Below are positions 26,000 through 34,571 of a DNA stretch of 64,000 nucleotides, piece after piece. Within the stretch, counting starts at the first letter, position 1; every line of letters begins with the position of its first letter. The position numbers and the translations under genes are program-made. The notes beneath the pieces are model-generated. The model searched no databases. It worked only from the letters and a program-made list of their open reading frames with translations, and had not been told where the DNA came from. This DNA comes from an uncultured Muribaculaceae bacterium (lineage in GTDB: Bacteria > Bacteroidota > Bacteroidia > Bacteroidales > Muribaculaceae). Where the stretch lies: NCBI GenBank assembly GCA_910578395.1, contig CAJTPZ010000009.1, positions 37,372 through 101,371 of the forward strand, in the 5' to 3' direction.

Positions 26000-27070
26000 A
26001 TGAAGAAATTGATTTTTGCAATGGCTATGCTGGCGGTGGCGACATGTGGTTTCGCCCAGCATCGTGCCGATCAGCAGCATCTTGATGATGAAAACTCTTT
26101 TTCGATGATTCTGCTTGGTGATCCGCAGGGTTACATAAAGTATGATCTCAATCAGCCGCTCTTTGAACTTTGCACGGCATGGATCGCCGATAACATCGAC
26201 AATCTCAATATCAAGGGTGTGCTGTGTACAGGCGACATTGTGGAGCAGAATGACAATATTGTCATGAACCGCAATATGCTCAATCAGACGAGCCGTGAGA
26301 TGTGGGAAGCCGGATCACACGCTTTTAAGCGTCTTGATAACAAGGTCCCATATTTTATCTCATGTGGAAATCACGAATATGGATATAAGAAGTCGGAAAA
26401 CGGGATGACTCATTTTCCTGAGTATTTCCCTTTTGAGCGCAACAACAAGTGGCGCGATATCATTGTCAGCAACTATCCGAACCGTCAGGGTATCTCTGAT
26501 ATCGAGAATGCAGCGTTTGAATACGACGAACCCAATTGGGGCAAAATGCTTGTGATTGTCACTGAGTTTGCTCCGCGCGATGAGGTGCTTGAGTGGGCAA
26601 AGGATCTATGTGCCAGTGATAAGTATAAAGACCATAAGGTTATCTACATGACGCATTCGCTACTGCGCCAGCGTTCGGCAGAGTATACCGACAATGAGTC
26701 CTATAAAATCACTCCGCGCAACTGGGGCAAGCAGGTCTGGGAAAAACTGATCTATCCGTCGTCCAATATAGTGCTCGCTCTTTGCGGGCACACCGGTCGT
26801 CCGGGCGATTTTGAGGACTCGGTGGCATATCGTGTCGACAAGAATACTGCCGGTCGCGATGTGCATCAGATGATGTTCAATGTGCAGATCCTCGGAGGCG
26901 GATGGGAAGGCAACGGTGGTGACGGATGGCTTCGTATACTTGAGTTCATGCCTGATGGCAAGACTATAAAGGTAAAGACTTACTCGCCGCTGTTTGGCAT
27001 ATCCGATGCTACCAAGCATCTTGCCCATCGCACGGCACCTTACGATCAGTTTGACATGGTTGTTGATTGA
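26000..27070 (+). CDS. Calcineurin-type metallophosphoesterase, exported
   Basis: Two-metal phosphoesterase acting on a phosphomonoester or diester outside the cytoplasm. The 356-residue protein has a signal peptide (MKKLIFAMAMLAVATCGFAQ) and all five metallophosphatase motifs: Asp41 in LLGDPQG, Asp79 in CTGDIVEQND, GNHE at 123-126, a His in VIYMTHSLL and GH in ALCGHTGRPG. The first motif has DPQ in place of the usual DxH, a known variation in some subfamilies. It follows susD 2 by 121 bases and is probably part of the second susCD transcription unit, separated by the hairpin. Its presence and that of the EEP lipoprotein suggest that the imported glycan or glycolipid carries phosphate. Confidence 0.9.
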   Translation: MKKLIFAMAMLAVATCGFAQHRADQQHLDDENSFSMILLGDPQGYIKYDLNQPLFELCTAWIADNIDNLNIKGVLCTGDIVEQNDNIVMNRNMLNQTSREMWEAGSHAFKRLDNKVPYFISCGNHEYGYKKSENGMTHFPEYFPFERNNKWRDIIVSNYPNRQGISDIENAAFEYDEPNWGKMLVIVTEFAPRDEVLEWAKDLCASDKYKDHKVIYMTHSLLRQRSAEYTDNESYKITPRNWGKQVWEKLIYPSSNIVLALCGHTGRPGDFEDSVAYRVDKNTAGRDVHQMMFNVQILGGGWEGNGGDGWLRILEFMPDGKTIKVKTYSPLFGISDATKHLAHRTAPYDQFDMVVD

Positions 27071-27176
27071 TTCTCTGTCACTCGACAGGGTAGATGTAAC
27101 AGTCGCCTGGCGGTAAAACATTATTTGGTACCGCAGGGTAACGATTGGATGATATCGTTGCTCTGTGGTCTTTTTT

Positions 27177-27204
27177 TTGTTAACGATATTTTGCATACCT
27201 TTGC
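27177..27204 (+). promoter_or_regulatory. Promoter of the porin gene
   Basis: TTTG at 27177-27180 and TACCTTTG at 27197-27204, 16 bases apart. The -7 box matches TAnnTTTG exactly; the spacing is a little short for the Bacteroidetes consensus. The porin start codon follows 27 bases later. Confidence 0.65.
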
Positions 27205-27231
27205 ACACCACATTTTTGCAACATATTTATT

Positions 27232-28260
27232 ATGAAGTTTAATTCAGTAAAAAAGATGTTTTCAGGCGTCATGATAGTATGCGCCATTGCACCGTCGGTC
27301 AGTGCAGCCGACACAGAAACAAATTATAAGCCGCAGATCCATGGCTCATTCCGCGGTCGCTATGAGATGGAGACACGTGACGGCTACAGCCGCTTTCAGG
27401 TGCGTAACGCACGCATGAGCGTGCAGGGATCGGTCGCTCCGACGATTGATTATTTTGTACAGGTCGACTTCAGTGATGCCGGCAAATTTAAGTTCCTTGA
27501 TGCTTATGGCCGTATTGCTCTTGGCCGTGGCTGGAAGATTCAGGCCGGACAGTTCCGTATGCCTTTCGGTGTAGAGCCTTTCCGTGCTCCTTCCAATTAT
27601 CTCTTTTCCAATCGTTCGTTTCTTGGAAAGCAGGGTTTCAACTATCGTCAGGTGGGTGCGAAACTTGTTTTTGATACTAATGTAGGTGCATTGCCGCTCA
27701 CTCTCGAGGGTGGTGTTTTCAATTCTGCATCGACGGCCGACCACAATGTGTGGCAAAAGAAGTTTAATTTCGCAGGAAAGGCTTTATTGAAAATCGACCA
27801 TGTTACTGTAGGTGCTGGTTTTGCTTCGATATATCCTGATTCCGTTCGTATAAATGCAGCCGATGTTTCCTTAGGATATAAAATCGGCAGATGGGCGTTT
27901 GAGGCTGAAGGACTGCTGAAGGATTACACACATAACAGTCATAAGGCATCGTGGGCCTATGTCGCTACCGCTGATTACACTATGCCGGTGAAATGGGGAG
28001 ATTTCAACGCACTTTCTTTTCAGGGTCGTTTCGACGGACTTACCGATCATTCATCAGGTAAACGCAACAGTGAAGGGTATCTGATTACTGATGATCCTGC
28101 CCGTAATCGCGTCACGGTAGGTTCCACGCTGTCATGTGTGCGTGGACCGCTTCATGCCGATGTGCGTCTCAATTATGAGAAGTATTTTTACAGGGATAAA
28201 GATATCATTCCTTCGGGAACCGATGACCGTCTTCTTGTCGAACTTATAATCAAGTTCTGA
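27232..28260 (+). CDS. Phosphate-selective porin O/P-type outer-membrane protein
   Basis: The 342-residue product has a signal peptide (MKFNSVKKMFSGVMIVCAIAPSVSA) and a run of amphipathic beta strands ending DRLLVELIIKF, the aromatic-terminated last strand of an outer-membrane barrel. FRGRYEMETRDGYSRFQVRNARMSV, PTIDYFVQVDFSD and WKIQAGQFRMPFGVEPF are the hallmarks of the porin O/P family. The selectivity for phosphate implied by the family name has not been shown for most Bacteroidetes members. It has its own promoter and terminator. Its place just after a phosphoesterase gene is suggestive but could be chance. Confidence 0.85.
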   Translation: MKFNSVKKMFSGVMIVCAIAPSVSAADTETNYKPQIHGSFRGRYEMETRDGYSRFQVRNARMSVQGSVAPTIDYFVQVDFSDAGKFKFLDAYGRIALGRGWKIQAGQFRMPFGVEPFRAPSNYLFSNRSFLGKQGFNYRQVGAKLVFDTNVGALPLTLEGGVFNSASTADHNVWQKKFNFAGKALLKIDHVTVGAGFASIYPDSVRINAADVSLGYKIGRWAFEAEGLLKDYTHNSHKASWAYVATADYTMPVKWGDFNALSFQGRFDGLTDHSSGKRNSEGYLITDDPARNRVTVGSTLSCVRGPLHADVRLNYEKYFYRDKDIIPSGTDDRLLVELIIKF

Positions 28261-28280
28261 CCGTAATAGATTAAACGATT

Positions 28281-28325
28281 AAATCGGGCACATCGGATTT
28301 TATTCCTGATGTGCCCGATTTTATT
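28281..28325. terminator. Bidirectional terminator between the porin gene and tyrS
   Basis: Perfect 14-bp stem, 28281-28294 with 28308-28321 (core TCGGGCACATC), followed by TTATTGTTT. A/T tracts on both sides fit use by both converging genes. Confidence 0.9.
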
Positions 28326-28347
28326 GTTTGTATCTTCTTTTGCTGAT

Positions 28348-29643
28348 TTATTTGGCAATGAGAAGCGAATAGTTCTTTTTGCCTCGCTGAACAAGAATGT
28401 ATTTGTCGTTCAGAAGAATACTTCCGTCGATTACCTTGTAGGGATCGGACTCTTTCTCTTTGTTGACAGAAAGGGCGCCCTGTTGAGTCATCTTGCGCAT
28501 TTCTCCTTTGCTGGAGAATACAGGTGCCATATCGGTAAGAAGATCGACCAGTTTCACTTCACCTGACATAATGCTGTCTCGGCTTACTTCATGACGCTCT
28601 ACGCCCTCCATTACTGCAAGAAGAGTGTCCTCGTCGATCTTACGGAGTGTCTCCGATGCCTGATTGCTGAAAAGTATCTTACTTGCCTCGACAGCAGTCT
28701 CGTATGCTTCACGACCGTGAACCATCACTGTTACCTCTTCGGCAAGTCGCTTTTGTAGAGGACGACGGCCGGGATCCTCGTTGTGCTCGGCAACAATGTT
28801 TTCGATCTCTTCTTTTGTCAGGGACGTGAAGATCTTGATATATTTCTCTGCTTCGGCATCTCCCACATTCAGCCAGAACTGGTAGAACTTGTAAGGAGAA
28901 GTATAGCGTGCGTCAAGCCAGATGTTGCCGCTTTCGGTCTTGCCGAATTTACCGCCGTCGGCTTTGGTGATAAGCGGGCAGGTCAACGCGAAAGCCTCAC
29001 CGCCGAGTTTGCGGCGTATGAGTTCCGATCCTGTTGTGATGTTTCCCCATTGGTCGGAACCTCCGAGCTGCAGACGGCAGTTTTTGGTCTCATAGAGATG
29101 CAGAAAATCGTAGCCTTGAAGAAGCTGGTAGGTAAACTCTGTGAAACTCAGGCCATCGCGGGCTTCGCCGTTGAGACGTTTCTGTACCGACTCCTTGGCC
29201 ATCATGTAGTTCACTGTTATATGTTTGCCTATCTCGCGTGAGAAATCAAGGAAAGAGTAGCCTTTCATCCAGTCGTAGTTGTTCACCATTTCCGCCTGGT
29301 TGGGGGCTCCGCTGTCAAAATCAAGAAAGTGCGCAAGCTGCGCCTTGATGGCTTCCTGATTGTGGCGAAGGGTGGTTTCGTCCAGAAGATTACGTTCTGC
29401 GCTTTTTCCTGAAGGGTCGCCGATCATGCCTGTTGCGCCACCTATAAGAGCCAGAGGTTTGTGGCCACAACGTTGGAAATGACGGAGCATCATCACTCCG
29501 CAAAGATGTCCTATGTGCAGGGAATCAGCAGTAGGATCTATGCCGAGGTAGGCCGTAGCCATACCTTTTTTAAGTTCTTCCTCCGTTCCCGGCATGATGG
29601 TGTGGATCATCCCACGCCACTGTAGTTCTTCTACAAAGTCCAT
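28348..29643 (-). CDS. tyrS: Tyrosyl-tRNA synthetase
   Basis: Charges tRNA-Tyr in the cytoplasm. The 431-residue class I synthetase has the HIGH motif at 43-46 (LHIGHLCG), the tyrosine-binding QLGGSDQWGNI, and the KMSKS-equivalent KFGKT at 232-236, the form normal for bacterial TyrRS. The last 90 residues, with VKLVDLLTDM and YKVIDGSILLNDKYILVQRGKK, are the S4 RNA-binding domain. Length is typical. It is preceded on the same strand by the lytic transglycosylase gene with a 24-base gap, so both are probably co-transcribed and ended by the hairpin after the gene. Confidence 0.98.
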   Translation of the reverse strand: MDFVEELQWRGMIHTIMPGTEEELKKGMATAYLGIDPTADSLHIGHLCGVMMLRHFQRCGHKPLALIGGATGMIGDPSGKSAERNLLDETTLRHNQEAIKAQLAHFLDFDSGAPNQAEMVNNYDWMKGYSFLDFSREIGKHITVNYMMAKESVQKRLNGEARDGLSFTEFTYQLLQGYDFLHLYETKNCRLQLGGSDQWGNITTGSELIRRKLGGEAFALTCPLITKADGGKFGKTESGNIWLDARYTSPYKFYQFWLNVGDAEAEKYIKIFTSLTKEEIENIVAEHNEDPGRRPLQKRLAEEVTVMVHGREAYETAVEASKILFSNQASETLRKIDEDTLLAVMEGVERHEVSRDSIMSGEVKLVDLLTDMAPVFSSKGEMRKMTQQGALSVNKEKESDPYKVIDGSILLNDKYILVQRGKKNYSLLIAK

Positions 29644-29667
29644 ATTGTGATGTTCTTGTTTTCTGAT

Positions 29668-31401
29668 TTACTTTATTTTCAGCTTATCGCCGATCTGGAG
29701 CTTGTTGCTTGTCAGGCCGTTGAGTTGCATGATTTTATCGACAGTCGTGCCGTGGCGCTGTGCGATCTTGTATAGGCTGTCACCTTTTTTCACCGTGTAG
29801 GTGCTTGCTGACGAGTTGGCTGATGTCGTCTTAGGCTTGGCTGTCGATGAGCTGTTGTTTTTAGCAGCTGTAGTGGCGCTTTTTTTAGCTGTCGAGGCTG
29901 CTGTATTCTTTTTTGAGGTGGCAGTGGTTGTCTCTGTCGTGGTTGTTGTGGATACCTCTTGGGCGGATGGGCCGCCTGCGTGAGCCATCAGAGCCTCGTC
30001 GTTGTTTGCCGTTTCAGTGTCAGTTGCCGCGGCTTCGGTTCCGGAGGTGTTCTCCGAAGCAAGCAGATCGTCGCTTTTTTTCTCACGTGTAGTGGTCACG
30101 ATTTTTATATTCTGCCCTCTTTTCACCGATCTTATACCGCCGTTGGCACTTTTGAGAGACGCTACTGTAATTCCGTATTTACGGGCTATTGATGTCATTG
30201 TCTCGCCTCTTGCCACTTTGTGCCACTGGGTCTTTTCTGTCACGAGGTAATTTCCGTCTTCTTTTACGTTTGTCAGCTCACCTGTCGAGGGCTCGACTCT
30301 AAGACGGCGTGCATATAGCGCATTGTCATGGCTCACGATGCTGTCGCGGCTTGCAAGATAGCTGAATATCTGTTTTGAAGGGAGTATAAGCGCATAAGGC
30401 TTCACATCGCCGGGAATATAGTCTTTGCGGAATTGAGGATTCAGTATCTTGATTTCCTCAACTGGCACGTTGAGCACATCGGCGATTTGACGGAAATGCA
30501 CACGCTCGGTTACATGGATGCTGTCGGTGATCAGCGGGCGTTTGGCCAGTGCCGGGCTTATTCCATGCTCGGGATAATAGGTCATTACGTAATTGGCTGC
30601 AATGAATCCGGGTACATATCCGCGTGTTTCATTTGGCAGAAATGGATATATTTCCCAGAAATCGTGCTTTTTGCCGTCGGCGTCACCAAGACGTTTCAGT
30701 GCTTTGTTCACATTTCCCGGTCCGCAGTTGTATGCAGCGATAGCGAGCGACCAGTCTTCGTAGATGGAATACAGCTGTTTAAGATATTTGGCTGCGCTTT
30801 CCGATGAACGGTATGGGTCGCGGCGTTCGTCGACAATTGAGTTTACTTCGAGGCCCAGTCCTTTGGCTGTTGTTATCATGAACTGCCATAATCCGGTGGC
30901 ACCTGAGCGCGATACGGCGTTTGGGTTAAGTGCCGACTCGATTATGGGAAGATATTTAAGCTCAAGCGGCAAACCCTCTTTTTCAAGAGCTTCCTCAAAT
31001 ATCGGCATATAGTAAAGGCTCATGCCAAGCATGTTTTGGATCAGCTGACGGCGGCGCTGCGTGTACATGTCAATGTAGGTACGCACGATCGAATTAAATG
31101 GCATTTCGATCACTGTCGGCATTGAGGCCAGCCGTTTTACGATTTCTTCATCGCTTAGTTCCGTGTCGGCACTCTTGTCGGCTTCTCTGTCAAGATCCAC
31201 ATAGTTTTGTAGATACCAGTTCTCAAGCATCGTCTGGGTGTTTGCTTCGATGCTTTGCGGAAACACAATTGTGCTGTCGGTGAATTCGTGTGACAGCTCA
31301 AGTATGTTCATTGCTTCCCGGGGCGCGGCGTGTGATGGCATGGTGAGTCCCGACATGAGAGTCAGACATGCTATGCCGGTCTTTGACAGAAATGATGACA
31401 T
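29668..31401 (-). CDS. Membrane-bound lytic transglycosylase (MltD-like) with two LysM repeats
   Basis: Cleaves peptidoglycan glycan strands in the periplasm. The 577-residue protein has a signal peptide (MSSFLSKTGIACLTLMSGLT, cleavage near SHA-A), an SLT domain of about residues 130-280 with the catalytic Glu155 in PIIESALNP, then SRSGATGLWQFM and AIAAYNCGPGNVNKAL. A LysM-type repeat (WHKVARGETMTSIARKYGI) lies near residue 390-440 and a second (YTVKKGDSLYKIAQRHGTTV) at the very C-terminus. Between them is a low-complexity Ala/Thr/Ser/Lys linker of about 85 residues. No lipobox is seen, unlike E. coli MltD. A TAnnTTTG box lies about 100 bases upstream. Confidence 0.94.
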   Translation of the reverse strand: MSSFLSKTGIACLTLMSGLTMPSHAAPREAMNILELSHEFTDSTIVFPQSIEANTQTMLENWYLQNYVDLDREADKSADTELSDEEIVKRLASMPTVIEMPFNSIVRTYIDMYTQRRRQLIQNMLGMSLYYMPIFEEALEKEGLPLELKYLPIIESALNPNAVSRSGATGLWQFMITTAKGLGLEVNSIVDERRDPYRSSESAAKYLKQLYSIYEDWSLAIAAYNCGPGNVNKALKRLGDADGKKHDFWEIYPFLPNETRGYVPGFIAANYVMTYYPEHGISPALAKRPLITDSIHVTERVHFRQIADVLNVPVEEIKILNPQFRKDYIPGDVKPYALILPSKQIFSYLASRDSIVSHDNALYARRLRVEPSTGELTNVKEDGNYLVTEKTQWHKVARGETMTSIARKYGITVASLKSANGGIRSVKRGQNIKIVTTTREKKSDDLLASENTSGTEAAATDTETANNDEALMAHAGGPSAQEVSTTTTTETTTATSKKNTAASTAKKSATTAAKNNSSSTAKPKTTSANSSASTYTVKKGDSLYKIAQRHGTTVDKIMQLNGLTSNKLQIGDKLKIK

Positions 31402-31499
31402 GATTTTTACCCTATTGATAATGTTGGAGATATGAGGATATCAGTCTAAACCGAGTTTGTACTTATTGGTTCACATTTATATGACTGTTTTTTGCCGTG

Positions 31500-31507
31500 C
31501 AAAGATA
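31500..31507 (-). promoter_or_regulatory. -7 box for the transglycosylase-tyrS unit
   Basis: Reads TATCTTTG on the minus strand, 98 bases upstream of the start codon at 31401. Confidence 0.55.
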
Positions 31508-31540
31508 ACAAAAATCCACACTATTTCACAGTTGAGATAG

Positions 31541-32068
31541 TTAAAATGTAGTCTTGTCGGAGTTATACGACAGGTTTAGGCGGATATATTCGTTCTCAAA
31601 ATTAGGTGTAAGTATATTCTTGCCTATTGCCTGTCTGATTTCCTCGGTGGTCCAGAAGCGTCCTCCGTCGAGTTCATCACTTGGAGTGGGGGATGTTTCG
31701 GTTGTGGTCCGGAAAGCATTTATTAGTTCGCGTTCACAAGCCGACTGAAATACATAGCTGCCGATAAATTCAGGTTCGAAATCAGTAAGGCCGAGTTCCT
31801 CACGTGCTTCCCGTCGGAGTGCGTCGCATGTTTCCTCTCCGAAATCCACATGGCCTCCTACTGCTGTATCCCATTTGCCTGGCTGAATGTCTTTCCATAA
31901 TGGGCGTTTTTGCAGATATAGACGTCCCTGTCTGTCAAATACATGAAGATGCACTACGGGATGCAGCAACATTGATCCGCTGTGGCATTCACCTCGTGTG
32001 GCCGAGCCGATGATATAGCCTTTTTCATCGACTATCGGAAATAACTCATTTGAATTGTCAATTGGCAT
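31541..32068 (-). CDS. NUDIX hydrolase
   Basis: Hydrolyses a nucleoside-diphosphate-linked or related diphosphate. The 175-residue product has a complete Nudix box from Gly72 to Gly93: GHVDFGE (Gly72, Glu78) then REAREELG with Arg86, Glu87, Glu90 and Glu91. The N-terminal part, FPIVDEKGYIIGSATRGECH and VVHLHVFDRQGRLYLQKR, is like that of isopentenyl-diphosphate-isomerase-type and YfcD-type Nudix proteins. Substrate is not predictable. It follows the GH92 gene on the same strand but a hairpin terminator lies between them. Confidence 0.92.
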   Translation of the reverse strand: MPIDNSNELFPIVDEKGYIIGSATRGECHSGSMLLHPVVHLHVFDRQGRLYLQKRPLWKDIQPGKWDTAVGGHVDFGEETCDALRREAREELGLTDFEPEFIGSYVFQSACERELINAFRTTTETSPTPSDELDGGRFWTTEEIRQAIGKNILTPNFENEYIRLNLSYNSDKTTF

Positions 32069-32090
32069 TGTCGTTTGGGGTAAAGTATAT

Positions 32091-32126
32091 TTAAAAACCC
32101 CTCCTGTGTTGTCTACACAAGAGGGG
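32091..32126 (-). terminator. Terminator of the GH92 gene
   Basis: Stem CCCCTC (32098-32103) with GAGGGG (32121-32126) and inner TGTGT with ACACA, one mismatch. In the minus-strand reading direction it is followed by TTTTTAAA. Confidence 0.8.
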
Positions 32127-32143
32127 GAAGTTGAGGTTTGGTC

Positions 32144-34381
32144 TTATTCTGCTGAAGGAGGTGCGGCCTCGACCGATGCGCCCCATTGTTTGTTGGGGTG
32201 ACGGCCCATATATAGCACCAGTGTTCCGCCGTTGACCACATCTTCGTGGCTTATCCACGGCTTGTTCCACTCCTTGCCATTGAGTGTGGCGCGCTGTATG
32301 TACTTGTTTTCATCGGAGCAGTCATTGGCAATAACTCTGAACACCTTGCCGCCGGGAACGTTCACGCTTATATCGGTAAAGAGAGGGCTACCTATGTTGT
32401 AGACCGGGAATCCGGGTGTCACAGGATAGAATCCGAGCGACGAGAATACTACAAAACTTGTCAGACCACCGCCGTCTTCGTCTCCGGGGATACCCATAAG
32501 GTCATTTCGGAACCAAGTGTTGAGACACTGTCTGATGCGTTTCTGGGTTTTCCATGGAGCACCTGCGTAGTTATAGATGTAGGGGATATGGAGCGACGGC
32601 TCGTTGGCCATGGTAAATTGGCCGATATTGCCGGTTTGGTCGGGAAGTTGCTCGTAGAATTCACGTTTGCCTCGTCCCATAGGTTCCGCGAAAGTCTGGT
32701 CAAGATTTTTGATAAGCTCTTCACGGCCACCCATCATCTCGCACAGGTCGGCGAAATTGTGCTGAACGTCCCAACGGTAAGTCCAGCCGTTGTTTTCATC
32801 ATAAGCGTCACGGGCGCCTATGCCGCCGCTGAACCGATAATCAAACGGCTCAAGGAATTTACCGTCTTTATCTTTGGGATGGAAAAATTTGGTTTCGGGA
32901 TTCCATACTGTCCGGTAGTTGTAGCCGAGCTTATTGTACTTGGCAGCTTCTTCTTTTTTACCGAGAAACGATGCGATGCGCCCAAGACACCACTCGTCGT
33001 AGGCTGTGCCGAGTGTGACAGCGATAGGCTGGCGTTTCTCAAAAGCGGTCACCACAGGGTCGGTTTCTTCCTCCCCTTCACGCAGAGCCGGTATATAGCC
33101 ATGTTTTTTATAGAAATCGTCGATCCAGCTTGCCGGTTTTCCGCTCCACGGAGCGAGTGTTTTTTCCTCAATGCCTTTTCTGCAATATAGGTATGCTCTT
33201 TCGGCATCTACGTCAAGTCCTTTGTAAAGAGCGTCAGCAACCATTGCCACTCCGTGGTTTGAGTTCATCCGGCGTGTATCGCCTGTGATTTCGGGAAACG
33301 TAGGCATCCATTGTGTTCCCATTTGTTCGGCCATGCGCAGGTAAGACTCGATTATGTCTTCCTCTTTCTCAGGTTCGATAAGCGCACGCAGGGGATGTGC
33401 AGCGCGATATGTATCCCAGATCCAATCGTCCGAATAAAACTGATGGCCGTCGTCATCATGCACCTTGCCGTCGAAAGCACTGTAGTAACGGCCGTCCTCG
33501 CTCAGGCACACCGGACGCTCAAACGTACGGTAATATGACGTGTACAATACAGTCCTCTGATCCTCTGTACCACCTTCTACTTTGATATTTGAGAGTGTCC
33601 TGTTCCATTCGTCGCGTCCGGCCTTTGCCACAGCTTCACGGTTGAATTTACCGGGTTGTTCGCGACGGAGATTTTTTAGAGCCTGTTCTGCGCTTATAAA
33701 CGAAACGCCATAGCGTAGATCTACGCGACCGGTTCCTGCCGGATATTCTACTGCCAGACATGCGTCGCGCCCTTTGGCGCGGGTGGCATCGCCTATGTTG
33801 CCGTTTTCAAGTGCACCTATTTTACGAGGCTTTTCTGCCAATTCGATTGCCATATATACTTTTGTGCGGCGGTCGAGTGCCTGATAGCCCATGATTATGC
33901 CGTTCTCTTCCCACATCTCGCCGTTGGCGGAATTTACGGTAAGATATACTGGCAGTTTTGTGTCGTAGAAGCTGAGCTCATAGATCGCACTCTGATGTTC
34001 CACGGCGAGCTGGGCACGCATAGAGTTGTCGTCAAGTTCCACATCCCAGGAGTAGGGTGTCAGCTTCTCCTGATCCCATGTAAGTGATGCCACTGGCTGG
34101 AGAGGCTTTTTTTGCCATGGAGAGATACTGAACGCCGAACGCTCGCGGTGGTTTGTCACGATAACCGGTAGGCCGCCCATGCGCTCGGTCGTATAGTCCT
34201 GACGTGCAGGATAAATGCGCATCATGCTGTTGGGGAGCTGGATGGTGGCGAATGTCGGCACAAGCAGATGACTGATATTGCCGATATAAGGGTTGACATA
34301 GTCAACCGGATCCTTCTTTTCGCCAAACGATTGTGGCACAAAAAATGCCATCGACATGGCCAGCAGGAGAAGCTTTTTCAT
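32144..34381 (-). CDS. Glycoside hydrolase family 92 (alpha-mannosidase family), exported
   Basis: Calcium-dependent exo-alpha-mannosidase family enzyme, expected to trim N-glycan or yeast-type mannan. The 745-residue protein has a signal peptide (MKKLLLLAMSMAFFVPQSFG) followed by the family opening DPVDYVNPYIGN. Catalytic-domain landmarks are SDDWIWDTYRAAHPL, QMGTQWMPTFPEITGD, NEPSLHIPYIYNYAG and GIPGDEDGGGLTSFVVFSS. No lipobox is seen, so it probably works in the periplasm. It stands alone with its own promoter box and terminator, far from a SusCD pair. Length is at the usual size for the family. Confidence 0.93.
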   Translation of the reverse strand: MKKLLLLAMSMAFFVPQSFGEKKDPVDYVNPYIGNISHLLVPTFATIQLPNSMMRIYPARQDYTTERMGGLPVIVTNHRERSAFSISPWQKKPLQPVASLTWDQEKLTPYSWDVELDDNSMRAQLAVEHQSAIYELSFYDTKLPVYLTVNSANGEMWEENGIIMGYQALDRRTKVYMAIELAEKPRKIGALENGNIGDATRAKGRDACLAVEYPAGTGRVDLRYGVSFISAEQALKNLRREQPGKFNREAVAKAGRDEWNRTLSNIKVEGGTEDQRTVLYTSYYRTFERPVCLSEDGRYYSAFDGKVHDDDGHQFYSDDWIWDTYRAAHPLRALIEPEKEEDIIESYLRMAEQMGTQWMPTFPEITGDTRRMNSNHGVAMVADALYKGLDVDAERAYLYCRKGIEEKTLAPWSGKPASWIDDFYKKHGYIPALREGEEETDPVVTAFEKRQPIAVTLGTAYDEWCLGRIASFLGKKEEAAKYNKLGYNYRTVWNPETKFFHPKDKDGKFLEPFDYRFSGGIGARDAYDENNGWTYRWDVQHNFADLCEMMGGREELIKNLDQTFAEPMGRGKREFYEQLPDQTGNIGQFTMANEPSLHIPYIYNYAGAPWKTQKRIRQCLNTWFRNDLMGIPGDEDGGGLTSFVVFSSLGFYPVTPGFPVYNIGSPLFTDISVNVPGGKVFRVIANDCSDENKYIQRATLNGKEWNKPWISHEDVVNGGTLVLYMGRHPNKQWGASVEAAPPSAE

Positions 34382-34434
34382 GTTTGGTATGATATAAACT
34401 TAAATGTGGTATAAGATTGGATCTGATAATACTG

Positions 34435-34442
34435 CAAAAGTA
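34435..34442 (-). promoter_or_regulatory. -7 box for the GH92 gene
   Basis: Reads TACTTTTG on the minus strand, 53 bases upstream of the start codon at 34381. Confidence 0.55.
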
Positions 34443-34500
34443 GCCAACTTTGACAAACATCCTGCTATTTCAATTCTTAAAGTTTGTCGTATGAATGATA

Positions 34501-34546
34501 AAAAAGCACAACGGGGGGATGACTGTATCAGTCATCCCCCCGTTGT
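34501..34546 (-). terminator. Terminator of the arginine operon
   Basis: Perfect 18-bp stem, 34508-34525 with 34529-34546 (core CGGGGGGATGACTG), three-base loop. On the minus strand it is followed by CTTTTTTA, so it ends the transcript that finishes with argC. Confidence 0.93.
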
Positions 34547-34571
34547 GGATTCTGTAGATTACAGATTGCTG

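Noticed and set aside
28948..28962. KFGKT instead of KMSKS in TyrS
   Set aside because: KFGKT is the normal form in bacterial tyrosyl-tRNA synthetases, so it is not a lesion.
29801..29983. Low-complexity stretch in the lytic transglycosylase and the plus-strand frame opposite it
   Set aside because: It is an ordinary Ala/Thr/Ser/Lys linker between LysM repeats; the opposite frame is its shadow.
32246..33190. Plus-strand open frame of 314 codons opposite the GH92 gene
   Set aside because: Antisense shadow of a well-supported GH92 gene; no start signal and no recognisable domain.
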